From NCBI GenBank assembly GCA_032622095.1, contig CP136064.1, positions 176,220,247 to 176,284,246 of the forward strand: DNA of 64,000 bases, read 5' to 3'. The translations under genes and the position numbers were made by a program. Shown here piece after piece: positions 50,201 to 61,059 of this stretch; the stretch's first letter is position 1, and each line of letters begins with the position of its first letter. The stretch is from Siphonodentalium dalli. Taxonomy: Eukaryota > Mollusca > Scaphopoda > Gadilida > Siphonodentaliidae. The notes beneath the pieces are model-generated. The model worked only from the letters and a program-made list of their open reading frames with translations, searched no databases and was not told the DNA's origin.

Positions 50201-53200
50201 AATTTCTCTTATTTTTTCAAAGAGAGATCCTGGGTATAACTACAAAGACCCAAATGATGTGCTCGAGTCCCTAATTATTAACCTCTTCACTGCTGAATGA
50301 TATTGTGGCAGGGTCCGACATTGACGTTCTGCCCATTTTGCAGTGGAAAAATATAATGGGAATTTCACGAAAACCATACAAATGACTTCGCTCAAAGCCT
50401 ACTATCATTATTCATTAGCAATTCTGGAACACCATACATTGATTGAAACATTGAGATACTCTGGTTTAGTTGCACTAATTTCTCAGTTCCCTTTATCAAT
50501 GACGGCCGACCTGCAGAAATACACAACATGACATTTTAGGTCCTTACTCAGTACTGACTTATAGCAGCCAAGAGGTTAACAGCCATACATTTTTAAAATC
50601 ATACAGAACCCCTGTTGCCTAAAAGTGTCCACCAAGTCATAAAAACGCTAAGATATGTGACAACAGTTATGGTCTGAGTACATAACTTCTGATAGAGAAT
50701 CTTTTTACTTCAAGTATTCGAAATAAAAACCGTACAAACCTATAAACTAATATGACTACTGCAGTAATGCCCTAAATAATCGACTCCTTAACCACAGCAG
50801 AATTATGGTTTCCGATGAATGGCAACAAGCCATATTTCCGACTAAATCCTGAAAAATTACCCATAATTCTGCTGTGGTTGAGGAGTCGATTATTTAGGGC
50901 ATTACTTTACTTCAAGTCTTCGAAATAAAAACCATACATTACCTATAAACTAATATGACTATACTGCACTGTACTTGTATATGTATGACAAGAAATCAAA
51001 GGGATGTTATCTCTGACGCCACAACTAGGACATTGGGTATTTCCACTACCCCCAACCACTGGGAAGAGCCGACTTCTGTTAATAACTAGAGGTGTGACTG
51101 TCCCAATGGGACTAAGGATACCCCCCGTGTTTTTAAAATACTAAGATGTTTCACATGTCAGTATACATTTAGTTAAAATAATAAAATAACAGTTCCCATT
51201 GCAGGTGCACAACCCTAACCCTAATCCTAAACCTATTGACCGAAAAATGTAGGAATAAAAGCTCAGACAAAATTATGCATGTTGCGAAAATGTTCTAAGT
51301 CAAAACAGGGGAATAACTCCACAAAAATAAGTCGGACAGACATCATAATCGCAGGTGCACAGGTTCCCATGGAACTAAATATCAGTGCCAAGATTAAAAA
51401 CATTGACCTAAAAATGTAGGAATAAAAGCTCGGACAAAATTATGCATGTTGCAAAAAAAATTCTAAGTAAAAAAAGGGGGATAACTCCACATAAAATGTC
51501 GGACAGACGTCATAATCGCAGGTGCACAGGTTCCCATGGTACTAAATATCTGTGCAAAGTTTTAAAAAAATTGACATAATATGTAGGAATAAAAGATCGG
51601 ACAAAATTTTACAAGTCGAAAAAGGGGGGATAACTCCACCAAAAAAGTCTGACAGACGTCATAATCGCAGGTGCACAGGTTCCCATGGTGGTTGATGTCT
51701 GTGCCAAGTTTCACGGAAATTGGATAAAAAAACGACTGAGAAAAACTCCGGACAAATTTGTGTCCACAGACGATGGACAAGCTGATTCCAGTATACCCCC
51801 CCCCCCCCACAACTTTGTTGCGGGGGGTATAATTAGATCATACCATGAATCTTTACTTTGGCTGCACCCACCAGCTCAAAACCTGGAAACTTTTGATTGT
51901 CTGACTGGAACTTTATAACATTGAACATTAAAACAGGTAATATTTTACTTATTTATTGCTAGCAAGTTCCTTAATAATGTATTTCTTAGTAGATGGACTC
52001 ATCTCGAGTTTGCATGATTTAGGCAACTTTTGTAAGCCAATTTCATGATGAACATTGAATTGATTATAAGTGACTCAAACCGAACTTTGCTCACAAAAGT
52101 CATGGCATGATGTAGTTAACACTTTCTAAACTAAATACACATTGACAAGAAGAAGACTTTAGGAAATGTTGAGATAATAAATTCAAATGTATGTTGAACG
52201 TATTATCTAAACATTTCCCTCCAATGAAAATGAATCCTCCTGCTCTTGTATTATCTTTTTGCGTGTCTGTTCTCTGCTCAAATTTCTTAACATCCCTCCA
52301 AATGAATAATTATAATTTTATAGCTATGTGTGCCTTTGTTTCATTCTCTTTAAAGTCTGAACGGATCTACTGCTGTGAAGTTATCATTTGACAACTATAA
52401 GACAACAGTTGACATCTTCGACAGTTTGATTCCTCCATTGTTCATCCAGCATGGGTTATTTGGATCAAAGACTAACTGGAAGAGTATATGCAAATCTCTC
52501 GGAAGCAGCGTCTCTCAGGTATTGTCTGCTGAATTGAATTTGAATACATTATATATTGCTTATTCTGCAGACAATGGAAGTTGTCACACATGAACAGAGC
52601 ATTAGTGGTAGCTAACTTCTGATCTGGAAATCTAAGGGATTTGTTGAACATATTTTTTGAACATTTCCCTCCAATTAATATGAATAATTCTGCACTTGTA
52701 TTATCTGTTCGTTTGTCTTTTGTCTGCGCATATTTCCTGAACATCCCTTCAGGTAAATAAATAGACCATTCCACAATGTATTCTATTATAACTGAATGGG
52801 AGTTCTAGATAAGCCATTCAGTAAAGAAAGGATTAAAAGCTATGATAAAACTGTCCATTATTATTATGTCTTTATATGCAACTCTAGCTTCCTTTCCTTA
52901 CAGATAGTTGTAGCAGATGCTCGTAACCATGGAAACAGTGACCATAGTGACGAGATGAGCTACTCATGTATGGCAAAAGATATTATTAACCTAATGGATG
53001 AACTTGAGATGGAAAAAGCTGTGCTTGTTGGTCACAGTATGGGAGGAAAATCAGCAATGGTTGCAGCATTGTCACAGGTTTCTGTGTTATAATATACATC
53101 ATTATTAATGTCAAGTCGAATTCATATGACAAGGGTGCAATTTGAAATACTCTTGTTTCACACCACCACAGCATACATGATGTGATGAAAGTAGAGTGTA

Positions 53201-56200
53201 TGGGTGGGGAGGTAACAATTTGAATATTTTCCTCGCTTTCAGTCAAACATTAGATTAATAGGTTCATATAAACATCCAGATGATATATGGAGTGTCTGGT
53301 TAAAGTTGGAGAACTTGAGGCCCCAGTTGGAAGATTCTAACCCAATATGGGAAGTATAGGGGTCTACAAAATTTCTGGTGTGGTCTCATTCAAGGGCACA
53401 AATACCCTCTGTCATATTCTTCAAATGATACCATACATATGGGTGGTATCACATGTCAACGTCACCCATGAAGCGGAACTATAAAATAAAAGCATTATCA
53501 CATTTGACAAAACAAGCCAAGTATATACCCAAATAAACCTTGTAATTCTTGGAGCGGTGATGTGTAATAAACAGAGCTACATGTGTGCTAATGTGTTTGG
53601 CGATATGTCACTTGTGACATCATGGAAGGACAGAACTCAAGGCTGTGGCTCTTGTTATTTAACACACTTGTTTACTCCTTTGTATTTATACCACACTCCT
53701 TCAGTGGAGATAAAGGACAGTTATTCATGTTGTTTATATTCCACAGCCTGAGAGGGTAGCAGGATTGGTCATTGTTGATGTTTCTCCAACAAAGCATTCG
53801 TCAGTGGGAATGTTTACACATTATCTTGATGCCATGAAGTCTATCGAGTTTGACCAAACTAAGTCCTTGTCGTATGTCAGAAGAGCTGTCGGTGAACAAC
53901 TCAAAGGAATAGTTCAGGTAGACACCTAATGTTCAAAAGTTTTAATTTCATTTCTATTTATTTTGAAAACCTGTATTCACGAAAATGTTAGAAGATTATT
54001 GAGGGTTCACAGCAGAGTCTGCGCTGGACCGAAATTTACTTTTGCCAAATAAAAATAGTTTATTGAAAAATGTGTGTAGATACATGTAGTATTAGTTTTT
54101 TCAACATTGAGTCTTATGTTTTGATAATCTCTGTTTGAACTACTTGTGATATCAATAGGAAAGCAGTTAATTATTCACACCTCTGTATTGAGGTTTATCA
54201 TATTACAACAATAAACCAATAATCAGATTAACTGCCAGTGCATCTTGATAGGTGTTAACTTTTTCCAAAACTTTATAAAACACTACTAATACAATTATAT
54301 TGTAAGAGTTTACTGAAATGATTGGTATTGATTGACCAATATTTTTCAACTTTCTTGATGAATTAATACATGAATTGCCAAAACTTTTGCCAAATGAAAA
54401 TAGTTATTGCCAAATGCAAGTTATTTTTGCCACTGGCAAATTTGGCAAGTGGCAGCACCAACCCTGGTTCACACAGGTCAGAACTAATAAAATTCAAGGC
54501 TAATTTTTCGTATAACAACAAAAACAAATTTTCTAGAACACTCATTTAGAAGGAACATTTGCATTGTACATTAAAGATGCATTATTCAAATTAACAATTC
54601 TAAATTACTATTTCTTTGGCTTCGGGGGTAAAAAATAATTGATTTGAGTCGAGGAACCCACCCATCAAAGCTCAGAGTGATCAGATATCGATTTTTGAAG
54701 TTTGTTATTTCTCGAGATGTGCAATTATTTATGGCCCAGAAAAACGTCGTCATACGGACAGCCTCGGACAAAATTTAGGATGAAGATGGATAACTCTAAA
54801 ATCAAATTGTAATATGGCCAAATTTCGTGATACTCAAGTGATAATACAGCCATATTTCGTTGAACAAAATGTTGATAAAGAACAGTCTTTGGGAAATTTG
54901 ATACCATAGTTGACAGTTGTTAGCATTATTTTGTTGCAATTAATCTATTCTAAAGCATATTTTGAAAAAATGTTGTTGTTTTATCTTGATGATATGGGGA
55001 CCGTCTGATCGGATTGAGTACCTTTAATATACATTACATTGTAGCCTTCTACATATATCTAACAGTTGTGATTTAATAATAAAACAATTGTGTTTTTCAG
55101 GATAATGTGACAAGGAGTTTTATCCTCACAAACATTATCGAAGACCATGGTACTGTGAGATGGCGTGTTAATATGGATATCATTCAAAAGTTCATTGATA
55201 AAATAGTTAGTTTCCCAGAATTGAATGGAACCTATGATGGCCCAACTTTGTTTATTGGAGGAAAGAATTCAGATTATATCACGTATGTATATGACAAAAT
55301 TAGGATTCATATTGCGGGATTAATGACATTGTTTATAACACATGGATCTATCCACAGCTGTGAGAGCTTTCCAATGAATGGCAACAAGCCATATTTCTGA
55401 CTATGCCCTAAATAATTGAATCCTTAACCACAGCAGAATAATGGGTCATTTTTCAGGATTTAGTTGGAAATATGGCTTGTTGCCATTCATCGGAAAGCTG
55501 CGAGAGCTTTCCAATGAATGGCAACAAGCCATATTTCTGACTAAATCCTGAAAAATTACCCATAATTCTGCTGTGGTTAAGGAGTCGATTATTTAGGGCA
55601 TTAATGTATATTTTACCAATCAGCAGCTGAGTAGGCCATTTGCTGCATTGAGAATTCTGACACCATCTTTGTTCATACTAATTTGATATCTGTTCATATG
55701 GTCAGTTTAAAAAAAAAAAAATTGTGGACAAATCATAATTCACTCAAATTTCCATTTGTGCACTGATGTTGGAAATTTATCCGTGGTTAAAACTATCTTT
55801 CATTTTGCATGACGACAGTCATATTGTTTTTTTCAATTCAACACAAGAACATACATTGTTCTTGTGTTGAATTGAAAAAAACAATATGTTCCAGCATAGG
55901 CACATAGTTGTAAAATAAGTTAATGTATACATGTGGGTCATGTGCAGATGATTGCAACCGCTATTAAGCTCCTCTCATTATGACTGGCTGTGGAAGCATC
56001 CATTATGCTTAGGTTTTTGTGACATCAATTGACCTTATCAGCCTCATTATAATTGTTCCATAATTGTCTTGTTTGCTTTGCAAGCTACTTTTTCTTCTGG
56101 TTGTTTGTTATGAGGTTTCTTCCGATGAAACTCAATGAGGCATTAGCTGTGTTTGTTATGAAATTTATTTTGTAAAATCCATGAATGAACACGGAATTGA

Positions 56201-59200
56201 ATAACTATGAAAAGTTATGGAAATTGCTTGGATACAACACAAAATTGTTCAAGCTAGAGGACATTTGGTTGTCCGTGGCTTTTAGGCAACACAATTTATT
56301 AGTATGGTTTACGAACCTATTCTACAAATATTTTCTCAATATTGTAAACAAAAATATTTTTATTTACTTTTTAGTTGATTGGTTTTGTTCATGTTCATTA
56401 AAATATGAAGCATGTGGTCACAGTGGTGAAAAACTAGTTGATGGTAGAGGTTCTTTCTTGTTTTCACCTTATTTTCCTTAATTTTATAGTTTTATGGGAA
56501 GAAACACCTCAGTAATTTTTATAATTTGAGTAAAACTCATCATCTTGAAAAAATCTAGGATACCGAGTTCAGCTATTTTTTAATTTTCACTATTAAATGC
56601 ACCTAAATACGCACATGCTTGACTACCAAAAGATAACATATCGGGGTTCACGATATGATGGCTATTGGCATACAATCGCGACCACGGGAGGCACACATGG
56701 TTTCGATTGACTATAATATTTAATCTGAAGGGTAATAACTCTATAAAGAATGTACCTTTACGAAATAACGGTGATTTGTATGAGAAATTACAACACCACA
56801 ATAGATCAACTCTGATTAAATATAAGTCAAATTCTTCTATAGGGTGGGTGGGCTTGGGGAGGTTTGGGTTACGCTCTTTAAAACACTTCTTCAAATATTT
56901 CCGTTATTTCGTAAAAAACACTTCTTCAAAATATCTCCGTTATTTAGTTAATAAAAATAATTTCCTATTTCTATATTTCGCTGCATTTTTTATTCCGCTG
57001 TATTTTCCTATTTCGCTTTTTCGTTGTATTTCATATTTCGATAATTAGCTATATTTGACATATTATGGGATATTGGATTATATGATACCTTACATTCTGA
57101 TATTCAGTCGAACATCGCGTGCTACTAGCCATCCAATCGTGAACCCTGATTACATATTGTTTGCTATCAAATCCTTGGCGTATTGTATTGGCTGATTAAA
57201 TGTGATGAATATTTTTATTTAAATATTTTTTCTTCTCCTGCATCTCCTTTTTATGTTTACCCATACCATAGTATGGTAAACATAGTGTCGTTGCCCGGAT
57301 TGACCACTCGTCGTTGGTCCGTCTGTCTGTCCGTCTGTCTGTCCGTAGACACTTTACGAGTAATGCGATAACTCAAACATTTTTTATCCGATCGAAACCA
57401 AATTTTGTATATGGGTTTCTCAGCCCAAAATACAGATCGAATTTGGGTTTGATCCGAGATTTTGTTACAGAGTTATGGCCCTTTTTCAACTTATAATTCA
57501 CGCATTCTGCCATAACTCAAACATTTTTTGGATTGGAACCAAATTTGGTATGTGAGTTTCACAGCCCAAAATACAGATCGAGTTCAAATATGGGTTTGAT
57601 CCGATTAATTTTAAAGGAGTTATGACCCTTTTTCGAAAAAAATGAAAAATTGAATCGATTTTTTTTTAAATTTATTTTCAACTTTTATAATAATAATAAA
57701 AAAAATGTCATTGACATTGTCATTTGTTTTCATTTAGATATTGATGATTATGATAAAAAGATTTCCAATGTGTCCCTTTAATTTTTTTAAATAAGTTAAA
57801 AAAAATTGAAAAACTAACACCATTAATATAACTCTGCCAAGGGTACCCCGAATCACCACACCAAATTTGATTAAATCGGTCCAAAATCTTGTGTTATGTA
57901 CTGGTAAATCTGTTTGGAGCAACATTAAATCCAATTCACCAATTGCCTTTGGACTTATGCCAATGTGCAAATAATCTGATACATAAGGCTATGGCATCTA
58001 ATTTAAAATAAAGATTCAACAATAAACATCACATGCTAATAACAGTAGACATGGACATCTGTGCTGCTATATAATTGATATTAATGGGTCAGTGGTGAGG
58101 TTGCTTATCTGTATACTAGGACACATTATTATTGTAAACTTAAATTGGACTCTCTTAACCCAAGTATTCCATGTCCAGGTCACACCTACACATTTAACCC
58201 ATGGGCTTGCTGGCTGTGGCGGTTTAGCATTACAGATTCTGTACCAGTGCATTCTCTTATATAAATGCCAGTGACCCATAAATTCCAATAATTTGTGTTA
58301 TGTACATTTGTCTATAATAGTACATAACAGTATACTCTATAATTGAACACCAAAACTCTCATTTATCCGATCATATTAAATTTTTATCGCCAAGGGATGG
58401 GTTAACATCTGCCGATCGTGATCGGCCTCTCGTTTTCAAACCCAAATGCTGACGAACCTAAACTCGAACCTGATCTGTATTTTCATAATAGTAATCCATA
58501 TTTGAAAACAAAAAGATAACTATAACTATAACCAAAGCTATCACCCGGAAACCAAAATGATCACCATATTATAAGTCAACAAGGACCATAACACCTATAT
58601 TTTCATGTGAGTAATCCATATACCAAATTTGATAACAATATACTAAAACTAAAGTTGTGATCCTGGAAACCAAAATAGTCCACAATTTCTAAATCAACAA
58701 GGGCCATAACTCTGGGGAAAATGTGTGGACCAAATTCGAACCTGAACTGTATTTTCATGTAGGTAAACCACATACACAATTTGAAAACAAACAGTTAACT
58801 ATAACTAAAGTTATGATCTGGAAACCAAAATAATCGGCAAATTCTATTTCGACAAGGACCATAACTCTGGTAAAATGGGCAGACTGAACACAAATTCAAA
58901 CTAGACCTGTATTCTCATGTGGGTAATCCACATAAAAAATTTGAAAACAATTTGATATCTAAAACTAAAGTTAACATCCGGAAACCATATGGACGGACAC
59001 TGGATTTCTTTTGTTCCCCCCCCCCCCCCTAAAAAAAAACAAAAAATTGGCCATACTGTATCAAGTTGTCATTTTTCTATTTCCAGAGAAGCTAGTAGGG
59101 CAGATATTGGTCGCCTCTTTCCCAGCTATGAACTTGAATATGTGGAGGGAGCTGGTCATTGGGTGCACTCTGAGAAACCTAAAGAATTTAAGCGAATTGT

Positions 59201-59231
59201 GAAACGGTTTCTCAGTGAAAATTATTTATGA
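38233..59231 (+). CDS. ABHD11: ABHD11-like mitochondrial alpha/beta hydrolase, six exons
   Basis: Exons 38233-38330, 52356-52518, 52904-53077, 53747-53917, 55101-55282 and 59087-59231 all have GT/AG borders and join in one frame, giving about 310 residues (the human protein is about 315). Exon 1 gives a 32-residue N-terminus rich in Lys/Arg with no Asp/Glu before residue 24, as expected of a mitochondrial presequence. An in-frame TGA at 38215 precedes the ATG, and its phase-2 end joins exon 2 to make Ser33. Exon 2 carries the oxyanion loop QHGLFGSKTN (residues 64-73). Exon 3 has ADARNHG and the nucleophile elbow GHSMGG, with Ser132 as nucleophile. Exon 5 has the WRVNMD and GPTLFIGG strands. 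Exon 6 has GAGHWVH with catalytic His287; I did not assign the acid. Family knowledge: ABHD11 is a mitochondrial-matrix serine hydrolase linked to the 2-oxoglutarate dehydrogenase complex and to diacylglycerol hydrolysis. Exons 2-6 are certain by homology. Exon 1 is inferred from phase, composition and promoter position. Confidence 0.92.
38555..39835 (+). mobile_element. Mutator-like (MULE) element with long TIRs and 9-bp target duplication
   Basis: A perfect 9-bp direct repeat, GACGAAATC, flanks the element at 38546-38554 and 39836-39844; 9-bp duplications are typical of Mutator-like elements. Terminal inverted repeats run about 38555-38737 (183 bp) and 39616-39835 (220 bp). Each is built from about seven or eight spaced copies of GGTCGTTTCGTACC, which are likely transposase binding sites. 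At 1281 bp it is too short to hold a transposase. Instead the centre holds one small spliced gene (39065-39557) with a possible TATA-like box near 39017 and AATAAA near 39598. It sits in ABHD11 intron 1, just downstream of exon 1. Family assignment is inferred from TIR length and duplication size. Confidence 0.85.
39065..39557 (+). CDS. Two-exon PHD-like zinc-finger mini-protein inside the MULE
   Basis: Exon 1 is 39065-39146 and exon 2 is 39406-39557, with donor G|GTTAGT and acceptor TTTCCAG in phase 1. The 77-residue product has Cys10, Cys13, Cys26, Cys29, His34 and Cys37. The spacing CX2CX12CX2CX4HX2C, with Trp32 between the last pairs, matches the first two-thirds of a PHD/treble-clef finger. 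Motifs HGLQC and WQHRTCSTGV resemble, from memory, the N-terminal finger of animal Mutator-like transposases. The reading frame and splice sites are intact while no catalytic domain is present. It may be a deletion derivative that kept the DNA- or chromatin-binding module, or an expressed accessory protein. Function is not proved. Confidence 0.6.
40064..40462 (+). pseudogene. LINE ORF2, linker region upstream of reverse transcriptase
   Basis: An open stretch of 132 codons has the W..F...L..VI.DISPMKD pattern found between endonuclease and reverse transcriptase in CR1/Jockey-type LINEs, followed by a Lys-rich helix (RDAKLTYFTQQL). The frame is lost by a base deletion around 40455-40465. It resumes in another frame at about 40463 and runs into the reverse transcriptase. 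No endonuclease motifs are seen upstream, which fits 5' truncation. Confidence 0.7.
40491..41572 (+). pseudogene. LINE reverse transcriptase, broken by a MITE
   Basis: Reverse transcriptase blocks appear in order: SSKATGPDGIPARFLKD, VVPIYKTGEKTQPGNYRPVS, GFRSGFSTDTCLLYLTD, LIDLQKAFDTVDH (first catalytic Asp), CGVPQGLILGPLFLLYVND and the catalytic YADDSALIV. One Leu codon seems deleted in the GPL(L)FLLYVND block. The frame then enters the MITE at 41573, which adds about 37 foreign codons and a stop. The residual protein is inactive as part of a full ORF2. Confidence 0.9.
41573..41785. mobile_element. Foldback MITE (Tc1/mariner-like), copy inside the LINE
   Basis: This is a 213-bp nearly perfect palindrome with termini CAGTAATGCYCTAA and TTAGGGCATTACTG. 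It is flanked by TA on both sides, and the LINE codons read through if one TA is removed (ACA TAT CTC GGG). TA duplication points to the Tc1/mariner superfamily. The family has at least four other copies in this window. Confidence 0.85.
41935..43968 (+). mobile_element. Helentron-like element carrying ~160-bp satellite, copy 3 (in LINE)
   Basis: The left end is TAGCTCAACTTAC with an immediate hairpin partner GTAAGTTTGAGCTA, then a GTCCGTCGTCC run. The centre is a tandem array of monomers alternating about 155 and 164 bp. The right end has AAGTTGAGCTA, inverted to the left end, then the hairpin AGTGTCATTGACACT and TTCAT. It sits between T and T of the LINE codons CTT ATT CAA with no duplication. 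Terminal inverted repeats, a 3' stem-loop, a TT target without duplication and internal tandem repeats are the marks of Helentron-type (HINE, 'pearl'-like) elements. No Rep/helicase is encoded. Confidence 0.75.
43969..44452 (+). pseudogene. LINE ORF2 C-terminal domain
   Basis: The frame continues from 41934 (ending LSLALI) across the inserted element to QCHFDYSSSFWYTSL at 43969, then RTKIRLQATQNRLVRYIL and a long tail ending in YRKFCIKNISYLN with TAA at 44450. This is the usual C-terminal region of CR1/Jockey LINEs after the thumb domain. The 3' UTR follows from 44453 and is itself split at 44969. Confidence 0.8.
44970..48906 (+). mobile_element. Helentron-like element carrying ~160-bp satellite, copy 4 (in LINE 3' UTR)
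   Basis: It has the same ends as the neighbouring copy, again between T and T, and sits in the LINE 3' UTR. The array is much longer, about 3.8 kb. It contains a 1146-bp higher-order tandem duplication: 46441-47586 is repeated almost identically as 47587-48726, including shared defects such as the CAAAAAACATTGCCACCAGC variant monomer. Many short open frames here are periodic artefacts of the monomer. Confidence 0.75.
46441..48726 (+). repeat. 1.15-kb higher-order tandem duplication in the satellite array
   Basis: Blocks 46441-47586 and 47587-48726 are nearly identical over about 1.14 kb, each holding about seven monomers in the same order. Neighbouring monomers differ far more than the two blocks do, so this is a recent unequal-exchange or replication event. 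Confidence 0.85.
49224..51195. other. ABHD11 intron 1 stretch with a perfect palindrome
   Basis: At about 49409-49489 a perfect or near-perfect hairpin (TAGATCATGCCATGAATCTC..GCTAACG with its complement) stands alone. The deleted MITE is at 50762. No exon found. Confidence 0.45.
50762..50906. mobile_element. Foldback MITE, internally deleted copy
   Basis: Both termini of the family are present, but most of the left arm is missing: the sequence jumps from AGAATTATGG directly to TTTCCGATGAATGG. About 145 bp remain. It lies in ABHD11 intron 1. Confidence 0.75.
51200..51835 (+). repeat. Tandem array of ~150-bp 'ggtgcacaggttcccatgg' units
   Basis: Four units hold 'aggaataaaagctcggacaaa', 'ataactccac' and 'catcataatcgcaggtgcac'. 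The array ends in a GATGGACAAGCTGATTCCAG segment and a TATACCCCC..ACAACTTTGTTGCGGGG..TATA hairpin (about 51793-51833). It belongs to the same family as 28720-28925. Confidence 0.7.
51840..52355. other. End of ABHD11 intron 1
   Basis: Holds a TTAA-MITE module near 52160-52220 and the acceptor tract before exon 2. Confidence 0.4.
53918..55100. other. ABHD11 intron 4
   Basis: Contains the inverted copy 3 of the 330-bp interspersed repeat (about 54560-54905). 'ttttgccaaat' also recurs near 54045, 54385, 54405 and 54425. Confidence 0.5.
55359..55603. mobile_element. Foldback MITE, rearranged copy
   Basis: An extra right-arm fragment (about 55359-55402) precedes a complete palindrome that begins at about 55403 without its first bases. 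The right end reads TTTAGGGCATTA. The layout suggests a partial duplication or template switching. It starts about 76 bp after ABHD11 exon 5. Confidence 0.7.
55604..57249. other. ABHD11 intron 5, first part, with a perfect palindrome
   Basis: A 70-bp perfect hairpin lies at about 55825-55893 (CATATTGTTTTTTTCAATTC, CAACACAAGAAC and complements). The rest shows no gene. Confidence 0.5.
57250..57660 (-). repeat. Tandem 'ccataactct' element, inverted copy of 28.1-28.7 kb
   Basis: It starts with the palindrome TTTACCCATACCATAGTATGGTAAA, then CCGTCTGTCTGTCCGTCTG, then three units with 'gagttatggccctttttc' and 'ccaaatttggtatgtgagtt' on this strand. It is the reverse complement of 28131-28715. Confidence 0.7.
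58270..58445 (-). repeat. Repeat copy, inverted relative to 27525-27710
   Basis: The shared order CAATAATTTGTGTTATGTAC, ACAGTATACTCTATAATTGA, GCCAAGGGATGGGTTAA and GCCGATCGTGATCGGC matches the intron 2 copy of Rab35 in reverse. Confidence 0.6.
58446..59030 (+). repeat. Tandem 'ccataactct' array with short end
   Basis: About four units of 110-120 bp with 'aactaaagttatgatccggaaacc' end at CATATGGACGGACACTGG and a C-rich tract (about 59017-59030). It ends about 55 bp before the last ABHD11 exon. Confidence 0.7.
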
Positions 59232-59296
59232 TGTTAACCTATGCTTAGTTGCATGTAAAATTGTAGTCAGGTACATAGTCTGAATTCTGCTCAGCT

Positions 59297-59302
59297 AATA
59301 AA
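59297..59302 (+). terminator. ABHD11 polyadenylation signal
   Basis: AATAAA lies 66 bp after the ABHD11 stop codon and is followed by T/GT-rich sequence. This implies a very short 3' UTR. It is the first canonical signal after the stop. Confidence 0.6.
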
Positions 59303-59560
59303 TTGTTTGTTGATTTTTATTTGTTGTCATAAATTGTTATGTACAAAGTAATTTCAGACTGTTTTTTTCTGGGCATTTCAGGGCATTTTGAATGATTTTT
59401 AATGCTATCAATTGATGGTTATTCGCAAAATGAACGAAAAACACAAACAGTCAACAGATATGAAATTCCGAAATGCTAAATAATTGTTAAGATCTAGCTT
59501 TTTAATCAGTTAATGTTTTTCTGTGGACAGAAACTCGTACAATAGTTATACCTGAAGGTA

Positions 59561-59773
59561 CAGTAATGCCCTAAATAATCGACTCCTTAACCAAAGCAGA
59601 ATTATGGGTAACTTTTCAGGATTTAGTCGGAAATATGGCTTGTTGCCATTCATCGGAAAGCTCTCAGTGAGAGCTTTCCGATGAATGGCAACAAGCCATA
59701 TTTGCGACTAAATCCTGAAAAGTTACCCATAATTCTATTGTGGTTAAGGAGTCGATTATTTAGGAAATTACTG
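59561..59773. mobile_element. Foldback MITE, copy downstream of ABHD11
   Basis: This is a full-length palindrome with CAGTAATGCCCTAAATAATC at the left and a mutated right end (TTAGGAAATTACTG). The left flank is TA. It lies 330 bp after the ABHD11 stop. Confidence 0.8.
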
Positions 59774-61059
59774 TTTGATATACCTCATGTCAATATCTTC
59801 AAACAGGGCTGATGGGTTCATTGTCGCAAGGCTCCGATAAAATTTGTTGTCAGCTTTTCAAACTGGTCACAAGCGTAGTCAGCTTTGCATCGGTGATCAC
59901 TTTTGTATGGTCAGCTTTTCATATTCTCCCTTAGGCCTTAAAAATTATCACCTGTGCTCTCAGGTAAATACAAATCGGATAAGGGAAGGGATGCTTTTTA
60001 TTTTTTTCCAAGAATTCCTGAGAATTCTAGAAATTAGTGGATATATGGGTAAATTTATGGTAAAAAATCCTACTATTTTCCAAACAATGTATAGAATATA
60101 TCTCCCAATGCCTTTTAACCATTGTTTCTTCAACAAACCTATTTTTGGTGATGAGGGAGGTGCCTGAAAACACAATATTTTGATGTATTTGCCACGGAGA
60201 CTAGTTTCTCATATTTCAAGTACACAAAAGAAACAACTATAGAGAGGATTGTACAATATAAGATTTGAATTGATATCGAGGTTGACTGTCCTTACTCAAA
60301 GTTTATTCCTCGAATCAACTGGTTCTGCCATATTGTCGCAAATGTAAACACACATATGGACATTTAAAATGGACTTTTTAGTGGCCATCCACTGTATGTT
60401 TACATGGATGAAATGAGATTTGAAAATCTGACTGCGAAAAATATCAACGCTAAAAAGCTAACTACACATGTTACTGGTCTGAAAAGCTGGCTATGACGGT
60501 GATCAGAGCTTTGTGACAAGACCCCATCAGCTCAAACAGATACCATGCATTATGATAATGTAATTAGCTCAATGAACTGTGATGACAATAAATATCAGCA
60601 GTTTGTTGGCTGAGCTAGGAAACCAATAGATCAAGTTGCCTTTGTCTTTGTCTACAGATGGTTTATTGCCATTGTCTCAGTCACTAGGGCATATTACAAC
60701 AGTTTTATTGGTGGATGAAAGACAGTGCAGAGGATTGATTTCACAATGAAACCATGCAACTGCATTAAAAACCACGGAGCCCCAGTTAGGCATCTGACAA
60801 AGCTTTCCCAGACCTAGTCCAGGAAGCCTTCAATGTAAAGCAGCTAGTAATATCGAAAGGGATAGATACTCCTTTACGTTGAAGCATCCTGACAATTAAT
60901 ATTATATTTCTATAGCGAGGTTTATGCCCAGATCCAGTAGCAGGATTTTTCATCAATTTTAATCGACTTTATCATACAAAACCACACAGAATGCAATATT
61001 TATCTGAAAGAATGGAATTTTAGTCATAATGATGTATTATAATCTACCTTTTTATGTTA
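59774..61059. other. Flank downstream of ABHD11
   Basis: No supported gene; a 107-codon open frame at 59844 has no recognisable motif. Confidence 0.35.

Noticed and set aside
51211-51240. Telomere-like 'aaccctaaccctaatcct'
   Set aside because: Only about three imperfect units within another tandem repeat; not an interstitial telomere array of note.
59844-60167. 107-codon open frame downstream of ABHD11
   Set aside because: No similarity recognised, no splice context, AT-rich composition.
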